Source: Candidatus Pantoea floridensis
GTDB taxonomy: Bacteria; Pseudomonadota; Gammaproteobacteria; Enterobacterales; Enterobacteriaceae
Length of the DNA stretch: 64,000 nt
Direction of reading: 5' to 3'
Assembly (NCBI RefSeq): GCF_900215435.1
Contig: NZ_OCMY01000001.1
Span: 4,092,001 to 4,156,000, forward strand
A program made the translations under genes and the position numbers. The notes below the pieces were generated by a model. That model ran no database searches and had not been told where the DNA came from. It saw only the letters and a list, made by a program, of their open reading frames with translations. Of the stretch, positions 33,867-42,885 are shown one piece after another; the first letter of the stretch is position 1; the number at the start of each line of letters is the position of its first letter.

Positions 33867-35090
33867 ATGAGTCACGCCAACGACATTTATCAGGGCGTCA
33901 GCGAGCAAGAATTCGCGCACTGGAAGCAGGTAGCACAGCAGGTGGCCGATCGTCTGGCCAGCACCTTACAGACGCGCGACCGGGCTAATCAGCATCCGTT
34001 TGAAGAGATCGACTGGCTGCGCCAAAGCGGGCTGTTAAAACTGGCGGTGCCGAAATCGCTGGGTGGCGGCGGCGTCGATCTGGTGCAGGCGCTGGAGATC
34101 AGCCGCATTATCTCGGCCGCCGACGGTTCGCTGGGGCAGCTCATCGCCTATCACTATTCGAACGGCGTCTGGAGCTACATCCTGGGCAATCGTATGCAGT
34201 GGGAATTCATTGCGCGCGGCATTGTTGAGCACGGCTGGTTCCAGTCCAGCATTAGTAATCCGCGCGATCCACGCCTGAAGCTGGAGTGGGATGGCGACGA
34301 TGTCTTAGTCAGCGGCCGCCGCACCTTTGCCACCGGCGCGGCGGTGTCGCAAGTGATGACGATCGCCGTCTGGATTGATGACCAGCTGGTGCAGTATCAG
34401 GTGACGGCCGATCAGCCCGGCATCCGCTTTAATGATGACTGGGATAACCTGGGACAACGCCTCACCGCCAGCGGCACGCTGGATTTTGACCGTGTTCGTC
34501 TACGTCCACAGGATCGTCTCACCGGGCTGGAACAGAACCCCGCCAGCGCGGTACTGCGTAATGCGTTACGTAATCAGTTCAGCCAGCTGATTTTCGTGCA
34601 CTTCTATCTGGGCATCGCTGAAGGCGCGCTGAAGCAAGCCGCCCACTATTTCCGGACCAGCGTAAGACCGTGGCCAGAGTCGGGCGTAGAACAGGCGCTG
34701 GATGATCCTTATCACCGCCTGAAGGCCGGTGAACTCGCCTCGGAACTTGCGGCGGGTATTGCGCTGGCGGAGAAGACGGCGCGCACCTACCAGGCCGCTT
34801 TCCATGCTGGCAATGCGTTAACGGAAGCACAGTGGGGCGAACTGGCGCTGTTAACCGATCAGGCCAAAGTGATTGCGAATAACGTGGCGCTGAAAATCAG
34901 TCATGAGCTGTTTGAACTCACCGGTGGCCGCTCAACCGACAATCGCTACGGACTGGATGTTTACTGGCGTAACGTGCGCACGCACACGCTGCACGATCCG
35001 GTGAGCTACCGCATTCGTGAGGTGGGGGATTATGTGCTGACGGGCAAACTGCCAACCCCGCGCGTCTACGCGCCACCGAAAAAAGCGTAG
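33867..35090 (+). CDS. Acyl-CoA dehydrogenase-fold flavoprotein, DszC/SfnB-like
   Basis: The 407-residue protein has the acyl-CoA dehydrogenase fold: FEEIDWLRQSGLLKLAVPKSLGGGGVDLVQALEISRIISAADGSLGQLIAYHY, RRTFATGAAVSQVMTIAVW, DDWDNLGQRLTASGTLDFDRVRL, and a C-terminal FELTGGRSTDNRYGLDVYWRNVRTHTLHDPVSYRIREVGDYVL. This branch includes DszC, SfnB and other flavin monooxygenases of sulfur and amine compounds, not CoA-thioester dehydrogenases. A relative, at 53458, lies elsewhere in the window. In the operon it sits between SsuD-like and Eis-like genes, so an S- or N-oxidation step is the likely role. Confidence 0.88.
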   Translation: MSHANDIYQGVSEQEFAHWKQVAQQVADRLASTLQTRDRANQHPFEEIDWLRQSGLLKLAVPKSLGGGGVDLVQALEISRIISAADGSLGQLIAYHYSNGVWSYILGNRMQWEFIARGIVEHGWFQSSISNPRDPRLKLEWDGDDVLVSGRRTFATGAAVSQVMTIAVWIDDQLVQYQVTADQPGIRFNDDWDNLGQRLTASGTLDFDRVRLRPQDRLTGLEQNPASAVLRNALRNQFSQLIFVHFYLGIAEGALKQAAHYFRTSVRPWPESGVEQALDDPYHRLKAGELASELAAGIALAEKTARTYQAAFHAGNALTEAQWGELALLTDQAKVIANNVALKISHELFELTGGRSTDNRYGLDVYWRNVRTHTLHDPVSYRIREVGDYVLTGKLPTPRVYAPPKKA

Positions 35091-35100
35091 AGCGTCGATC

Positions 35101-36309
35101 ATGCCGCAAGTCCGTTTAATTGATGACGCGCCCACCTTACTGGCCGCCGCGCAGACGTTTCGTCAGGCGATGTTTGGCCTGCCGGGCGGTGTCACGCCGC
35201 AGGAGCAGTGGGTTGAACGCTATCTGGAACCCCAGCGCGTATGGGGCGCCTGGCTGGAGGGTGAACTGGTGGGCACCACCAACAGTTTTAGCGGTGAACT
35301 GACGCTGCCGGGCGGCCAGCGCGTTTCACACAGTGCCGTCACTCATGTTGGCGTGCTGCCGCATTTTACCCGGCGCGGCGTGATGCGTGCGCTGCTGAGC
35401 GCTCAGCTGCACGAATTTCACCAGCGCGGCGTGGCGGTGGCGACGCTGCGCGCCTCGCAGGGCACGCTGTATCGTCGTCTGGGCTACGGCATCGCCAGTT
35501 GGTTAAGCAGCTATCACCTGGATAAGCGGGAGCTGCTGCAGCTGCCCGCCGTGCCGGGGCAGATACAGCTGCGACCGGCGGCGGATGCCTGGGCGCAGCA
35601 AATCGCCGTGGTGCAACGTTTTCCGTCATGGCGAGCAGGGACGTTAAGCCGCTGGCCGCAGTGGTGGGCGATGCAGCAGCATCGTCTGACGCACAGCAAT
35701 CTTAACCATTATGTGGCGTTCGACGTGCAGCACGGTGAAGCGCAAGCGTTTGTCCGCTATCACGCGCAACCGGATGACAACTGGCTTTACAGCCGCGATC
35801 GCACGTTGGTGGTAGACGATCTGCATGCGCCGGATGGCGACAGCTATCGCCGCTTAATCGCTTTTCTGTTGCAGCTGGATATCACCCGGCACCTGCATTT
35901 TCCTTCACGTCCTGTCGATGATCCGTTGCCGCTGCTGGTGGATAACCCGCGCGCCGTCACCGTCAGTGCGCAGCGCGATGAAAGCTGGCTGCGCATTGTT
36001 GATGTGCAGGCCGTATTACAGGCACGTACTTTTGCCACGGATGACGCGGTGATCCTCGACATTCGCGATCCGCTGCTGCCGCACAATCAGGGGCGCTGGC
36101 GCATCGCAGCGCAGGGCATCACGCGCAGTGAAGCGCAACCCGATGCCACCTTAAGCGTTGATGCGCTGGCCAGCTTAATATTGGGCGGCAGTCGCGTGTG
36201 GCAGTTGATTTATAGCCAAAACATTCACATTCATCGTCCGCACGTTGCGGAACACCTTGAACGGCTGTTTGCCGTGGCTGAGCAGCCATGGTCCGGGCTG
36301 TTTTTTTGA
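35101..36309 (+). CDS. Eis-like GNAT N-acetyltransferase
   Basis: The 402-residue protein starts with a GNAT domain (HVGVLPHFTRRGVMRALLSAQL is the acetyl-CoA site). A second GNAT-like region follows, then a SCP2-like C-terminal domain (TLSVDALASLILGGSRVWQL). This is the layout of Mycobacterium Eis. Tyr124 in GTLYRRLGYG matches the Eis general-acid Tyr. The chain ends in Phe402, as in M. tuberculosis Eis, where the terminal carboxylate is catalytic. Eis enzymes acetylate amines, including aminoglycosides. In a sulfur-monooxygenase operon, N-acetylation of an S-substituted cysteine before C-S cleavage is a good hypothesis. The start lies 10 bp after the flavoprotein stop. Confidence 0.88.
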   Translation: MPQVRLIDDAPTLLAAAQTFRQAMFGLPGGVTPQEQWVERYLEPQRVWGAWLEGELVGTTNSFSGELTLPGGQRVSHSAVTHVGVLPHFTRRGVMRALLSAQLHEFHQRGVAVATLRASQGTLYRRLGYGIASWLSSYHLDKRELLQLPAVPGQIQLRPAADAWAQQIAVVQRFPSWRAGTLSRWPQWWAMQQHRLTHSNLNHYVAFDVQHGEAQAFVRYHAQPDDNWLYSRDRTLVVDDLHAPDGDSYRRLIAFLLQLDITRHLHFPSRPVDDPLPLLVDNPRAVTVSAQRDESWLRIVDVQAVLQARTFATDDAVILDIRDPLLPHNQGRWRIAAQGITRSEAQPDATLSVDALASLILGGSRVWQLIYSQNIHIHRPHVAEHLERLFAVAEQPWSGLFF

Positions 36310-36329
36310 TTGAAACCAGGAGAAATGTC

Positions 36330-38080
36330 ATGCGTAAAGCACGTTGGCCCCTCGCGGGCCAGAGTATGCTGTTGGCGTTGATGGCGACGGCCGCACTGAA
36401 TGCCACGGCGGCAGAGGTGCCGCAGTCGGGTGGGACGCTGCGGATTGCCTCGCTGCAGTCCGATATCGATGCCTTTGATCCGCAAACCGGCTACTCGGTG
36501 GATTCATGGGAAATTATGCGCGCGGTAACCCGCCAGCTGGTGACCTATGCAGGATCGCCGCAAAGCCTGAAAGACGATACGGCGCTGGTGCCGGATTTAG
36601 CCAAATCCTGGGACGTCAGCGCCGATGGCAAAACCTATACCTTCCATCTGCGCGACGGCATTCACTTCGCGGGACCGACCACCCGACCGATTGTAGCGAA
36701 GGACTTTGTCTACACCATCAAACGCTTCTGCGATCCCAATAAGCCGGTGGCCGCCGTGAACTATTTCAACCTCGCCTTCTCCGGTTTTGCTGCCTACTGC
36801 AAAGATTTTTCCAGGGTGCCGACCGGCGATTTAGCGGCCACCCAGGCCTTTATTGATTCCCACGAGATCGCCGGCGTCAGCGCGCCGGATGATAAAACGC
36901 TGGTGCTGCGCTCCGACAGCAAAAACTACGATTTCCTCAATATCCTGTCGATGAACTTCGTCACGCCGCTGCCGGAAGAGATTGTGGCGAAATACTATCC
37001 GGACTCGCCGGAGCTGCGTAAGCATTTCCCCCCAGCGGGCCTTATAGCGTGGCGGAGTATCAAAGTGGGCAGAAGCTATTGCTGAAAAAAGTGGCAGATT
37101 ACAATCATGCGCAGGATCCGGCGCGCAAGGCCTATGTCGATAACATTGAGATTAGCTTCACCGGTAACAATGAAGACAGCGTCACGCAACGCATTCAGGC
37201 CGGTGATGCCGATTTGTCGCTCTATCTGGATGTGCCACCGCAGGCGGTGATCCGCCAGTACGCGATCAAAAACAGCCCGTATCTGCACGCTGCCAACAGC
37301 GGGGCCGCCAACTTCATCGCCATTAACGCCCAGCCGGAAGCGAAAAGCGCAGGCGCTACCGCACTGCGAAATCTGAAAGTGCGTCAGGCGCTGACCTATG
37401 CGGTGAATCGTGCACACCTGGTGCAGGCGCAGGGCGGGAAAATTGCGGCGCTACCGCTGGGGCAGATTATTACCAGCACGCTGTTAGGGCATGAGAACCT
37501 CGATCTCTATCCCACCGCCGATAACAAAGGCGACCCGGCGAAAGCCAAAGCGCTGTTGCAGGAGGCGGGCTTCCCCAATGGGCTGAGTTTTGATCTGGTG
37601 TATCGCGCCAACAATCAGTTCAGCACCCTGGCGGTTATTTTGAAGGAAGACCTGGCGAAAGCGGGGATCACCCTCAACCTCAATCCGGTTCCGCCACCGC
37701 AGTTTATGGCCTATCTGCAAAGTCCCGCTAATCGCTGGGATCTGGCACTGGCGCAGACCTCGCCTGATTGGCAAGGTCCGGCGACGCGCATGTTGCTGGG
37801 CGGCTGGCTGAACTCTGATGCCGCGCCGTGCGGCCGTGGCAATGTCTATGCCATTTGCTATAGCAATCCGCAGCTAAACGCGTTAGCGAAGCAGGCCTAC
37901 GGCTCAGATAACCCAGGGCCAATTTGGGCGCAGGCCGATCGTTTAGTGTCCGCCGATCTGCCGTGGATTCCGCTGTTTGAGAAACGCCGCGTTGCCATCA
38001 CCTCCGATCGCGTCACCCATTGGACGTGGTCATCACTGGCAACGCAGGCTGATATCACCAACATCGCCGTGAAGCCATAA
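36330..38080 (+). pseudogene. Substrate-binding protein, peptide/nickel family, transporter 3, with a -1 frameshift near 37027-37032
   Basis: From ATG 36330 (AGGAG upstream) the first frame gives a signal peptide (MRKARWPLAGQSMLLALMATAALNATAA) and SBP_bac_5 sequence to LRKHFPPAG. It then runs out of family and stops at 37083-37085. The +1 frame resumes exactly there with GPYSVAEYQSGQKLLLKKV and continues to the normal C-terminus at 38080. One base added to the six-C tract at 37027-37032 would restore a single protein of about 583 residues. Both halves are otherwise intact with normal codon use. This is either a recent mutation, a sequencing indel or, less likely, programmed slippage. Confidence 0.85.
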
Positions 38081-38089
38081 GGGGAATCT

Positions 38090-39718
38090 ATGCCGCTGCT
38101 GTGCGTTGACCAGTTAACGATTGGCTTTCATCAGCAATCACCACGTGTTCAACAGGTGAGCTTTGCCGTGGCGCCAGGGGAAACGCTGGCGATCGTCGGG
38201 GAATCCGGCTCAGGCAAGAGCCTGAGCCTGCTGGCAGTGTTGGGCCTGTTGCCGGCCAGTGCTGAGGTGCAGGGTGAACGGCTGTTTGATGGGATACGGC
38301 TTAACGATCTCAGCGCGGCGCACTACCGGCGGCTACGTGGGGCGCAGATTGGCTACATTTCGCAAGATCCGCTGAGTAATCTGCATCCGTTGAAAAGCAT
38401 CGGCCAACAAATTGAAGAGGCGATTAGCGCGCATCAGCGGCTGCGTCGTAAAGCATTGCGCACGCGCGTGCTGGCGCTGCTGGAGGAGGTGGGCATACGT
38501 GATGCTGCTCAGCGCTATCACGATCGTCCTGCGCAGTTTTCTGGCGGGATGCGGCAACGCGTGATGATCGCCATGGCCATTGCGCTGAACCCTAAGCTGA
38601 TCGTGGCCGATGAGCCGACCACGGCGCTGGACGTCACGGTACAGGCCAGCATCCTGCGGCTGTTAAAACGTCTGCAGCAGCAGCACGGCTGTGCCCTGAT
38701 CTTTATCAGCCACGATTTACGCGTGGTGGCGGATATCGCCGATCGCGTGGTAGTGATGCAGCAGGGCCGCATCGTCGAGTCAGCGGAGAAAAACGTCCTG
38801 TTCGCCGCGCCGCAGCATCCGTATACCCGCGCGCTGCTGGCGGCGGGTTGGCATCAGTTTCCACCGCAGCCCGCGCATGTACCGGGTGAAGTGCTGTTGC
38901 AGGTTAAAGCGCTAGCCCGATCGTTTGTCCGACGCTCGCTGTGGGTGTCACGGCAGCAGCAGGTGCTGCATAACATCGCTTTTTCCCTGCGCAAAGGCGA
39001 AATTCTTGGTCTGGTTGGCGAATCCGGCTCCGGTAAAACCACGCTGGGACGGATTATCGTGGGGCTCGATCGGCCGGATCAGGGCGAGATAGTGTTGAAC
39101 GGCGAGATCTGGCAGCGGGCAGGGGACGCGCGCGGGCTGCATCAGCATCCTCTGCGTTACGCGGTGCAGATGGTGTTTCAGGATCCCTACAACAGTCTTA
39201 ATGCCCGGCGACGCGTAGCGGATATCCTGCGCGATCCGCTGCAGCTTACCGCGCGGCGTGAAACCGGCCAGCCCCTGACGGCAAGCGCACTCCATACGGC
39301 AGTGAATCAGCTGCTGCACACCGTTGAGTTAGCCGCTGAACTGGCCACGCGCTATCCCGCGCAGCTTTCGGGTGGACAGCGTCAACGCGTGGCCATCGCC
39401 CGGGCGCTGGCGATGAAGCCGCAGCTGATTGTGGCTGATGAAGCGGTGTCGGCGCTGGATGTCACCACCCAGCATCGCATTATTCAACTGCTGATGCGTT
39501 TGCGCCGCGAGCAATCGCTGTCGCTGCTGTTTATCTCACACGATCTCTCCGCCGTGGCCGCGTTGTGCGACCGCGTGTTGGTACTCAGGGACGGTGAGAT
39601 TATTGAGCAGGGCAGCAGTGAACAGATCTTCTCACGTCCACAGCAGCCGTGGACGCAACAGTTACTGGCGGCTATTCCGGGACAAGCGCGTGGAATAGCG
39701 ATGGCAGAGGAGCAGTGA
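38090..39718 (+). CDS. Peptide-type ABC importer ATPase, DppD-DppF fusion, transporter 3
   Basis: The 542-residue double nucleotide-binding protein has GESGSGKS at 37-44 and GESGSGKT in the second half. ABC signatures are FSGGMRQRV and LSGGQRQRV; Walker B motifs are [12 protein letters not shown] and LIVADEAVSALD. It lies nine bases after the frameshifted binding-protein gene and one base before a permease. It probably powers the third importer formed by its neighbours. Confidence 0.93.
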   Translation: MPLLCVDQLTIGFHQQSPRVQQVSFAVAPGETLAIVGESGSGKSLSLLAVLGLLPASAEVQGERLFDGIRLNDLSAAHYRRLRGAQIGYISQDPLSNLHPLKSIGQQIEEAISAHQRLRRKALRTRVLALLEEVGIRDAAQRYHDRPAQFSGGMRQRVMIAMAIALNPKLIVADEPTTALDVTVQASILRLLKRLQQQHGCALIFISHDLRVVADIADRVVVMQQGRIVESAEKNVLFAAPQHPYTRALLAAGWHQFPPQPAHVPGEVLLQVKALARSFVRRSLWVSRQQQVLHNIAFSLRKGEILGLVGESGSGKTTLGRIIVGLDRPDQGEIVLNGEIWQRAGDARGLHQHPLRYAVQMVFQDPYNSLNARRRVADILRDPLQLTARRETGQPLTASALHTAVNQLLHTVELAAELATRYPAQLSGGQRQRVAIARALAMKPQLIVADEAVSALDVTTQHRIIQLLMRLRREQSLSLLFISHDLSAVAALCDRVLVLRDGEIIEQGSSEQIFSRPQQPWTQQLLAAIPGQARGIAMAEEQ

Positions 39719-39719
39719 C

Positions 39720-40664
39720 ATGACGGAGCAATCACTTATCGATAGCCCGAGCGTGCCCGCCGCGCATCCGGCGAGGATATGGCGGCGGATCGTACAAGAA
39801 GGCAGTGCCCGTCGTGGCCTGATTATCGTGGTGCTGGTGGTGCTTGCCGCGCTGAGTGCGCCCTGGGTGGCGCACGAATTGGGGCATGGTGAAACCGAAC
39901 AGTTTCGTGATACGGCGCTAAACGACATGGGGATTCCGCTTGGCCCCACGCGCGCGTTTCCGCTGGGGGCGGATGATAATGGCCGCGATGTGTTGGTCCG
40001 TACGCTGTACGGCACGCGGGTGTCGCTGCTGGTGGCGATTCCTGCCACCACGTTAGCGATGATCATCGGCTTGCTGGTGGGACTGATTGGCGGCTATCGC
40101 GGTGGACGTATTGATCTGCTGTGCCAGCAGGTGATTAATCTGGTGCTGTCGTTTCCGTTTGTCGTCACTGCGTTAAGTTTGCTGGCGCTCAATCACAGTA
40201 GCGACGGCGGGGCCAAGGTCGATCCTGGCTGGGTGGTGGTGGCGGTGATTACCTTTTTCTCATGGGGCTATTTCGCGCGTCTTACGCGCGGACTGGTGCT
40301 ACATCTGCGTCATCAGGAGTTTGTTGCCGCCGCGCAGCTGATGGGTATGACGCGCTGGCACATTTTGTGGCGTGAAATTTTGCCAGCGGTATTGCCGACC
40401 GTGGGCGTCTACTGGGCGATTCAGCTGCCGACCAATATTATTGCCGAAGCCACGCTGTCATTTCTTGGCGTCGGTGTACCGGCACCGGCCGCCAGTCTGG
40501 GCAATATGATTGCCGATGTGCAACGTTCAGCGATGTATCAGGTACAACCGTGGTTTTTGGCGGCGCCTGCGCTGGCGCTATTTTTTACCGTACTCGGCTT
40601 TAATTCGTTAAGCAGTGGCTTACGCAACGTGTTTGATCCTCATCTGGACCGCGCTCATGGCTAA
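39720..40664 (+). CDS. Peptide-type ABC importer permease (DppC-like), transporter 3
   Basis: The 314-residue membrane protein has AFPLGADDNGRDVLVRTLYGTRVSLLVAIPATTLAM, the coupling loop EFVAAAQLMGMTRWHILWREILPAVLPTVGVY and FLGVGVPAPAASLGNMIADVQ. An unusually long periplasmic stretch (ELGHGETEQFRDTALNDMGIPLGPT) precedes the GADDNGRD motif. Here the DppC-like permease comes before the DppB-like one, reversed from transporter 2. Confidence 0.91.
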   Translation: MTEQSLIDSPSVPAAHPARIWRRIVQEGSARRGLIIVVLVVLAALSAPWVAHELGHGETEQFRDTALNDMGIPLGPTRAFPLGADDNGRDVLVRTLYGTRVSLLVAIPATTLAMIIGLLVGLIGGYRGGRIDLLCQQVINLVLSFPFVVTALSLLALNHSSDGGAKVDPGWVVVAVITFFSWGYFARLTRGLVLHLRHQEFVAAAQLMGMTRWHILWREILPAVLPTVGVYWAIQLPTNIIAEATLSFLGVGVPAPAASLGNMIADVQRSAMYQVQPWFLAAPALALFFTVLGFNSLSSGLRNVFDPHLDRAHG

Positions 40665-41661
40665 ATTTTTCGCTATTGTTTCACCAATTTTGCGTGCGGC
40701 TCTGACGTTGCTGCTGGTGCTGATTGCCGCCTTTATGCTGACACGCATTGCCTATCAGGATCCGGCGGTGATGCTGGCACCGCGTAACGCCACGCCTGAA
40801 ACCATTGCGGCGGTGGCGCGCGCGCTGCATCTGAACGATCCCTGGTATCAGCAGCTTGGCTATTTCCTGTGGCGTGGCCCGGAAATTCAGGGGACAGCCG
40901 TGGGATTAATGCACTGGCCACCGGCGCTGGGCTACTCATTTCGATTCCAGATGCCGGTAACCGAGCTGATTCTGTCTAAAGCTCCGGTGACGTTGTCACT
41001 GGCATGCGGTGCGTTAGTGATATGGATGGCCATTTCTATGGTAACGGGCGTGCTCGCGGCACGCTATCGCGAGGGGTTTATCGATCGCGTCTTAGCGCTG
41101 TTTTCCTATGCGGCGCTGTCGCTGCCGACCTTTCTGAGCGGTATGCTGATTATCTTTTTTCTCTTCTATCAGCTCTCACTGCACGGGATCGACCTCTTTC
41201 CGGCGGGCGGCTATGTCGCGTTTAGCGAGGATGTCTGGCAATGGTTACGGCATTTGCTGTTGCCGTGGCTGACGCTGGCGCTGGCCGAGATCGGTATTTT
41301 TCAGCGCGTTATTCGTGCCAGCATGCTCGAAGTGCTGAATCACGATTATATTCGTACCGCGCGCGCCAAAGGCGTTAGCGAATGGCGCGTCTATTTTGAT
41401 CACGCACTTAAGCCGGCGATGAGTCCGGTGCTGGTATTAACCGGCATGGAACTGGCGGCGATCATGGGCGGCGCGATCGTCACGGAGAAGATGTTCGGGC
41501 TGGATGGCGTAGGCCGGTTGGCGATTGATGCGGCGCTGGACGGGGATTTTCCGGTGGTGATTGGCACCACCATTTTCGCCGCCTGCGCCTTTATTCTGTG
41601 CAATACCCTGGTGGATATTATCCAAAAGGCGGTGTTCAGTAGCCATGTGCGTGAAGGGTGA
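40657..41661 (+). CDS. Peptide-type ABC importer permease (DppB-like), transporter 3
   Basis: The 334-residue membrane protein has LTRIAYQDPAVMLAPRNATPETIAAVARAL, a long insert WRGPEIQGTAVGLMHWPPALGYSFRFQMPV, and DYIRTARAKGVSEWRVYFDHALKPAMSPVLVLTG with TEKMFGLDGVGRLAIDAAL. The start MAKFFAIV at 40657 overlaps the previous gene by eight bases. It is the last gene of the organosulfur-type operon. Confidence 0.91.
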   Translation: MAKFFAIVSPILRAALTLLLVLIAAFMLTRIAYQDPAVMLAPRNATPETIAAVARALHLNDPWYQQLGYFLWRGPEIQGTAVGLMHWPPALGYSFRFQMPVTELILSKAPVTLSLACGALVIWMAISMVTGVLAARYREGFIDRVLALFSYAALSLPTFLSGMLIIFFLFYQLSLHGIDLFPAGGYVAFSEDVWQWLRHLLLPWLTLALAEIGIFQRVIRASMLEVLNHDYIRTARAKGVSEWRVYFDHALKPAMSPVLVLTGMELAAIMGGAIVTEKMFGLDGVGRLAIDAALDGDFPVVIGTTIFAACAFILCNTLVDIIQKAVFSSHVREG

Positions 41662-41681
41662 TGTCAGGGGGCATCACCGTA

Positions 41682-41710
41682 GCGTCATCTCAACGACATA
41701 AATCCTTCAT
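41682..41710 (+). promoter_or_regulatory. Possible Pho box of three 7-bp direct repeats
   Basis: GCGTCAT-ctca-ACGACAT-aaat-CCTTCAT: three heptamers at an exact 11-bp period, compared with the PhoB half-site CTGTCAT (5, 4 and 5 of 7 matches). A weak -10-like TAGCTT starts 10 bp after the last unit, and the Ugp-like ATPase starts at 41758. The geometry fits a PhoB-activated promoter lacking a -35; the base matches are moderate. Confidence 0.42.
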
Positions 41711-41757
41711 TTCCTTCCGCTAGCTTACCGCCATTCTGATTTTTGGATTGCCGATGC

Positions 41758-42858
41758 ATGAGCCACCTGTCGCTTCATCATATTACCAAGGCCTGGGGCG
41801 AGAAAATCGCCCTGAATGACATCAGCTTTGACGCCGCAGAAGGGAGTTTTGTCGCGCTGCTTGGCCCATCGGGCTGTGGCAAATCCACGCTGCTGCGCAC
41901 CATTGCCGGACTGGAAACGGCGGATGGCGGCACGATCCACTTCAAACATAGCGATATCACCCATCTGCCGCCGTCGCAGCGCAAGCTTTCAATGGTGTTT
42001 CAATCCTACGCGCTGTTCCCGCACCTTAACGTGCGCGAGAACCTGCTGTTTGGCCTGAAAGCGCGCGGCGAAGATAAGCACACCTATGCCGCCCGGCTCG
42101 ATAACGTCAGTCAATTGCTGGAGCTCGATACACTGCTCGCCCGTTTGCCTTCGCAGCTCTCTGGCGGACAGCAGCAGCGCGTGGCGCTGGGCAGAGCGGT
42201 TATCGCCAATAACACGCTGTGCTTGATGGATGAGCCACTGTCGAATCTGGATGCCAAACTGCGGCAAAGCATGCGCCGTGAAATCCGCGCCCTGCAGAAA
42301 AAGCTGGCGTTGACGCTGCTTTACGTGACGCACGATCAGACCGAGGCGATGAGCATGGCCGACAGCATTATTCTGCTCAACGATGGCCGCATTGAACAGC
42401 ACGGCACGCCGGACGACCTCTATAACAATCCTGCCAGCATCTTCGCCGCGCAGTTTATTGGTGCGCCGCCAATGAACATTCTGCCGCTGCAGCAGCGGGA
42501 TAATCATCACTACCTAAGTCATCTCTCGACGCCGGTGGTGGAATATCGCGCGGAGGCGCTCAGTCTGGGATTACGGGCTGAAGATATCCAATTGATTGCG
42601 CCGGAGCACGCTGCACTGACCGCAACAGCGATCGGCGCGGAATATATGGGCGCCGACACGCTGTTGGTGTGCATGCTTGCGGGAATGGCAGAACCGCTGA
42701 CGGTCAAAGTACCGGGAATGCACCATTTCGCCGACGGCTGTGAAGTGGGATTGCAGTGGTCTGCCGCGCGCCAGTATCTGTTTTATAGCGCGAGCGGCAA
42801 GCGCTGCGCCCATGCAGAACCCAACATGTTTGCCTCACAGAAAAAATACGCCGTTTAA
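41758..42858 (+). CDS. ABC importer ATPase, UgpC/MalK-like (CUT1 type)
   Basis: The 366-residue protein has GPSGCGKS at 36-43, LSGGQQQRVALGRAVI and LMDEPLSNLDAKLR, as in MalK and UgpC. A C-terminal regulatory OB-like domain follows (ALSLGLRAEDIQLI). It energises import by the binding protein and the two permeases encoded next. The ATG at 41758 has a weak ribosome site; a TTG five codons upstream in frame is less likely. It is the first gene of a five-gene operon headed by a possible Pho box. Confidence 0.92.
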   Translation: MSHLSLHHITKAWGEKIALNDISFDAAEGSFVALLGPSGCGKSTLLRTIAGLETADGGTIHFKHSDITHLPPSQRKLSMVFQSYALFPHLNVRENLLFGLKARGEDKHTYAARLDNVSQLLELDTLLARLPSQLSGGQQQRVALGRAVIANNTLCLMDEPLSNLDAKLRQSMRREIRALQKKLALTLLYVTHDQTEAMSMADSIILLNDGRIEQHGTPDDLYNNPASIFAAQFIGAPPMNILPLQQRDNHHYLSHLSTPVVEYRAEALSLGLRAEDIQLIAPEHAALTATAIGAEYMGADTLLVCMLAGMAEPLTVKVPGMHHFADGCEVGLQWSAARQYLFYSASGKRCAHAEPNMFASQKKYAV

Positions 42859-42885
42859 CCGTTGTCATTTGCTTAAGGGAATATC

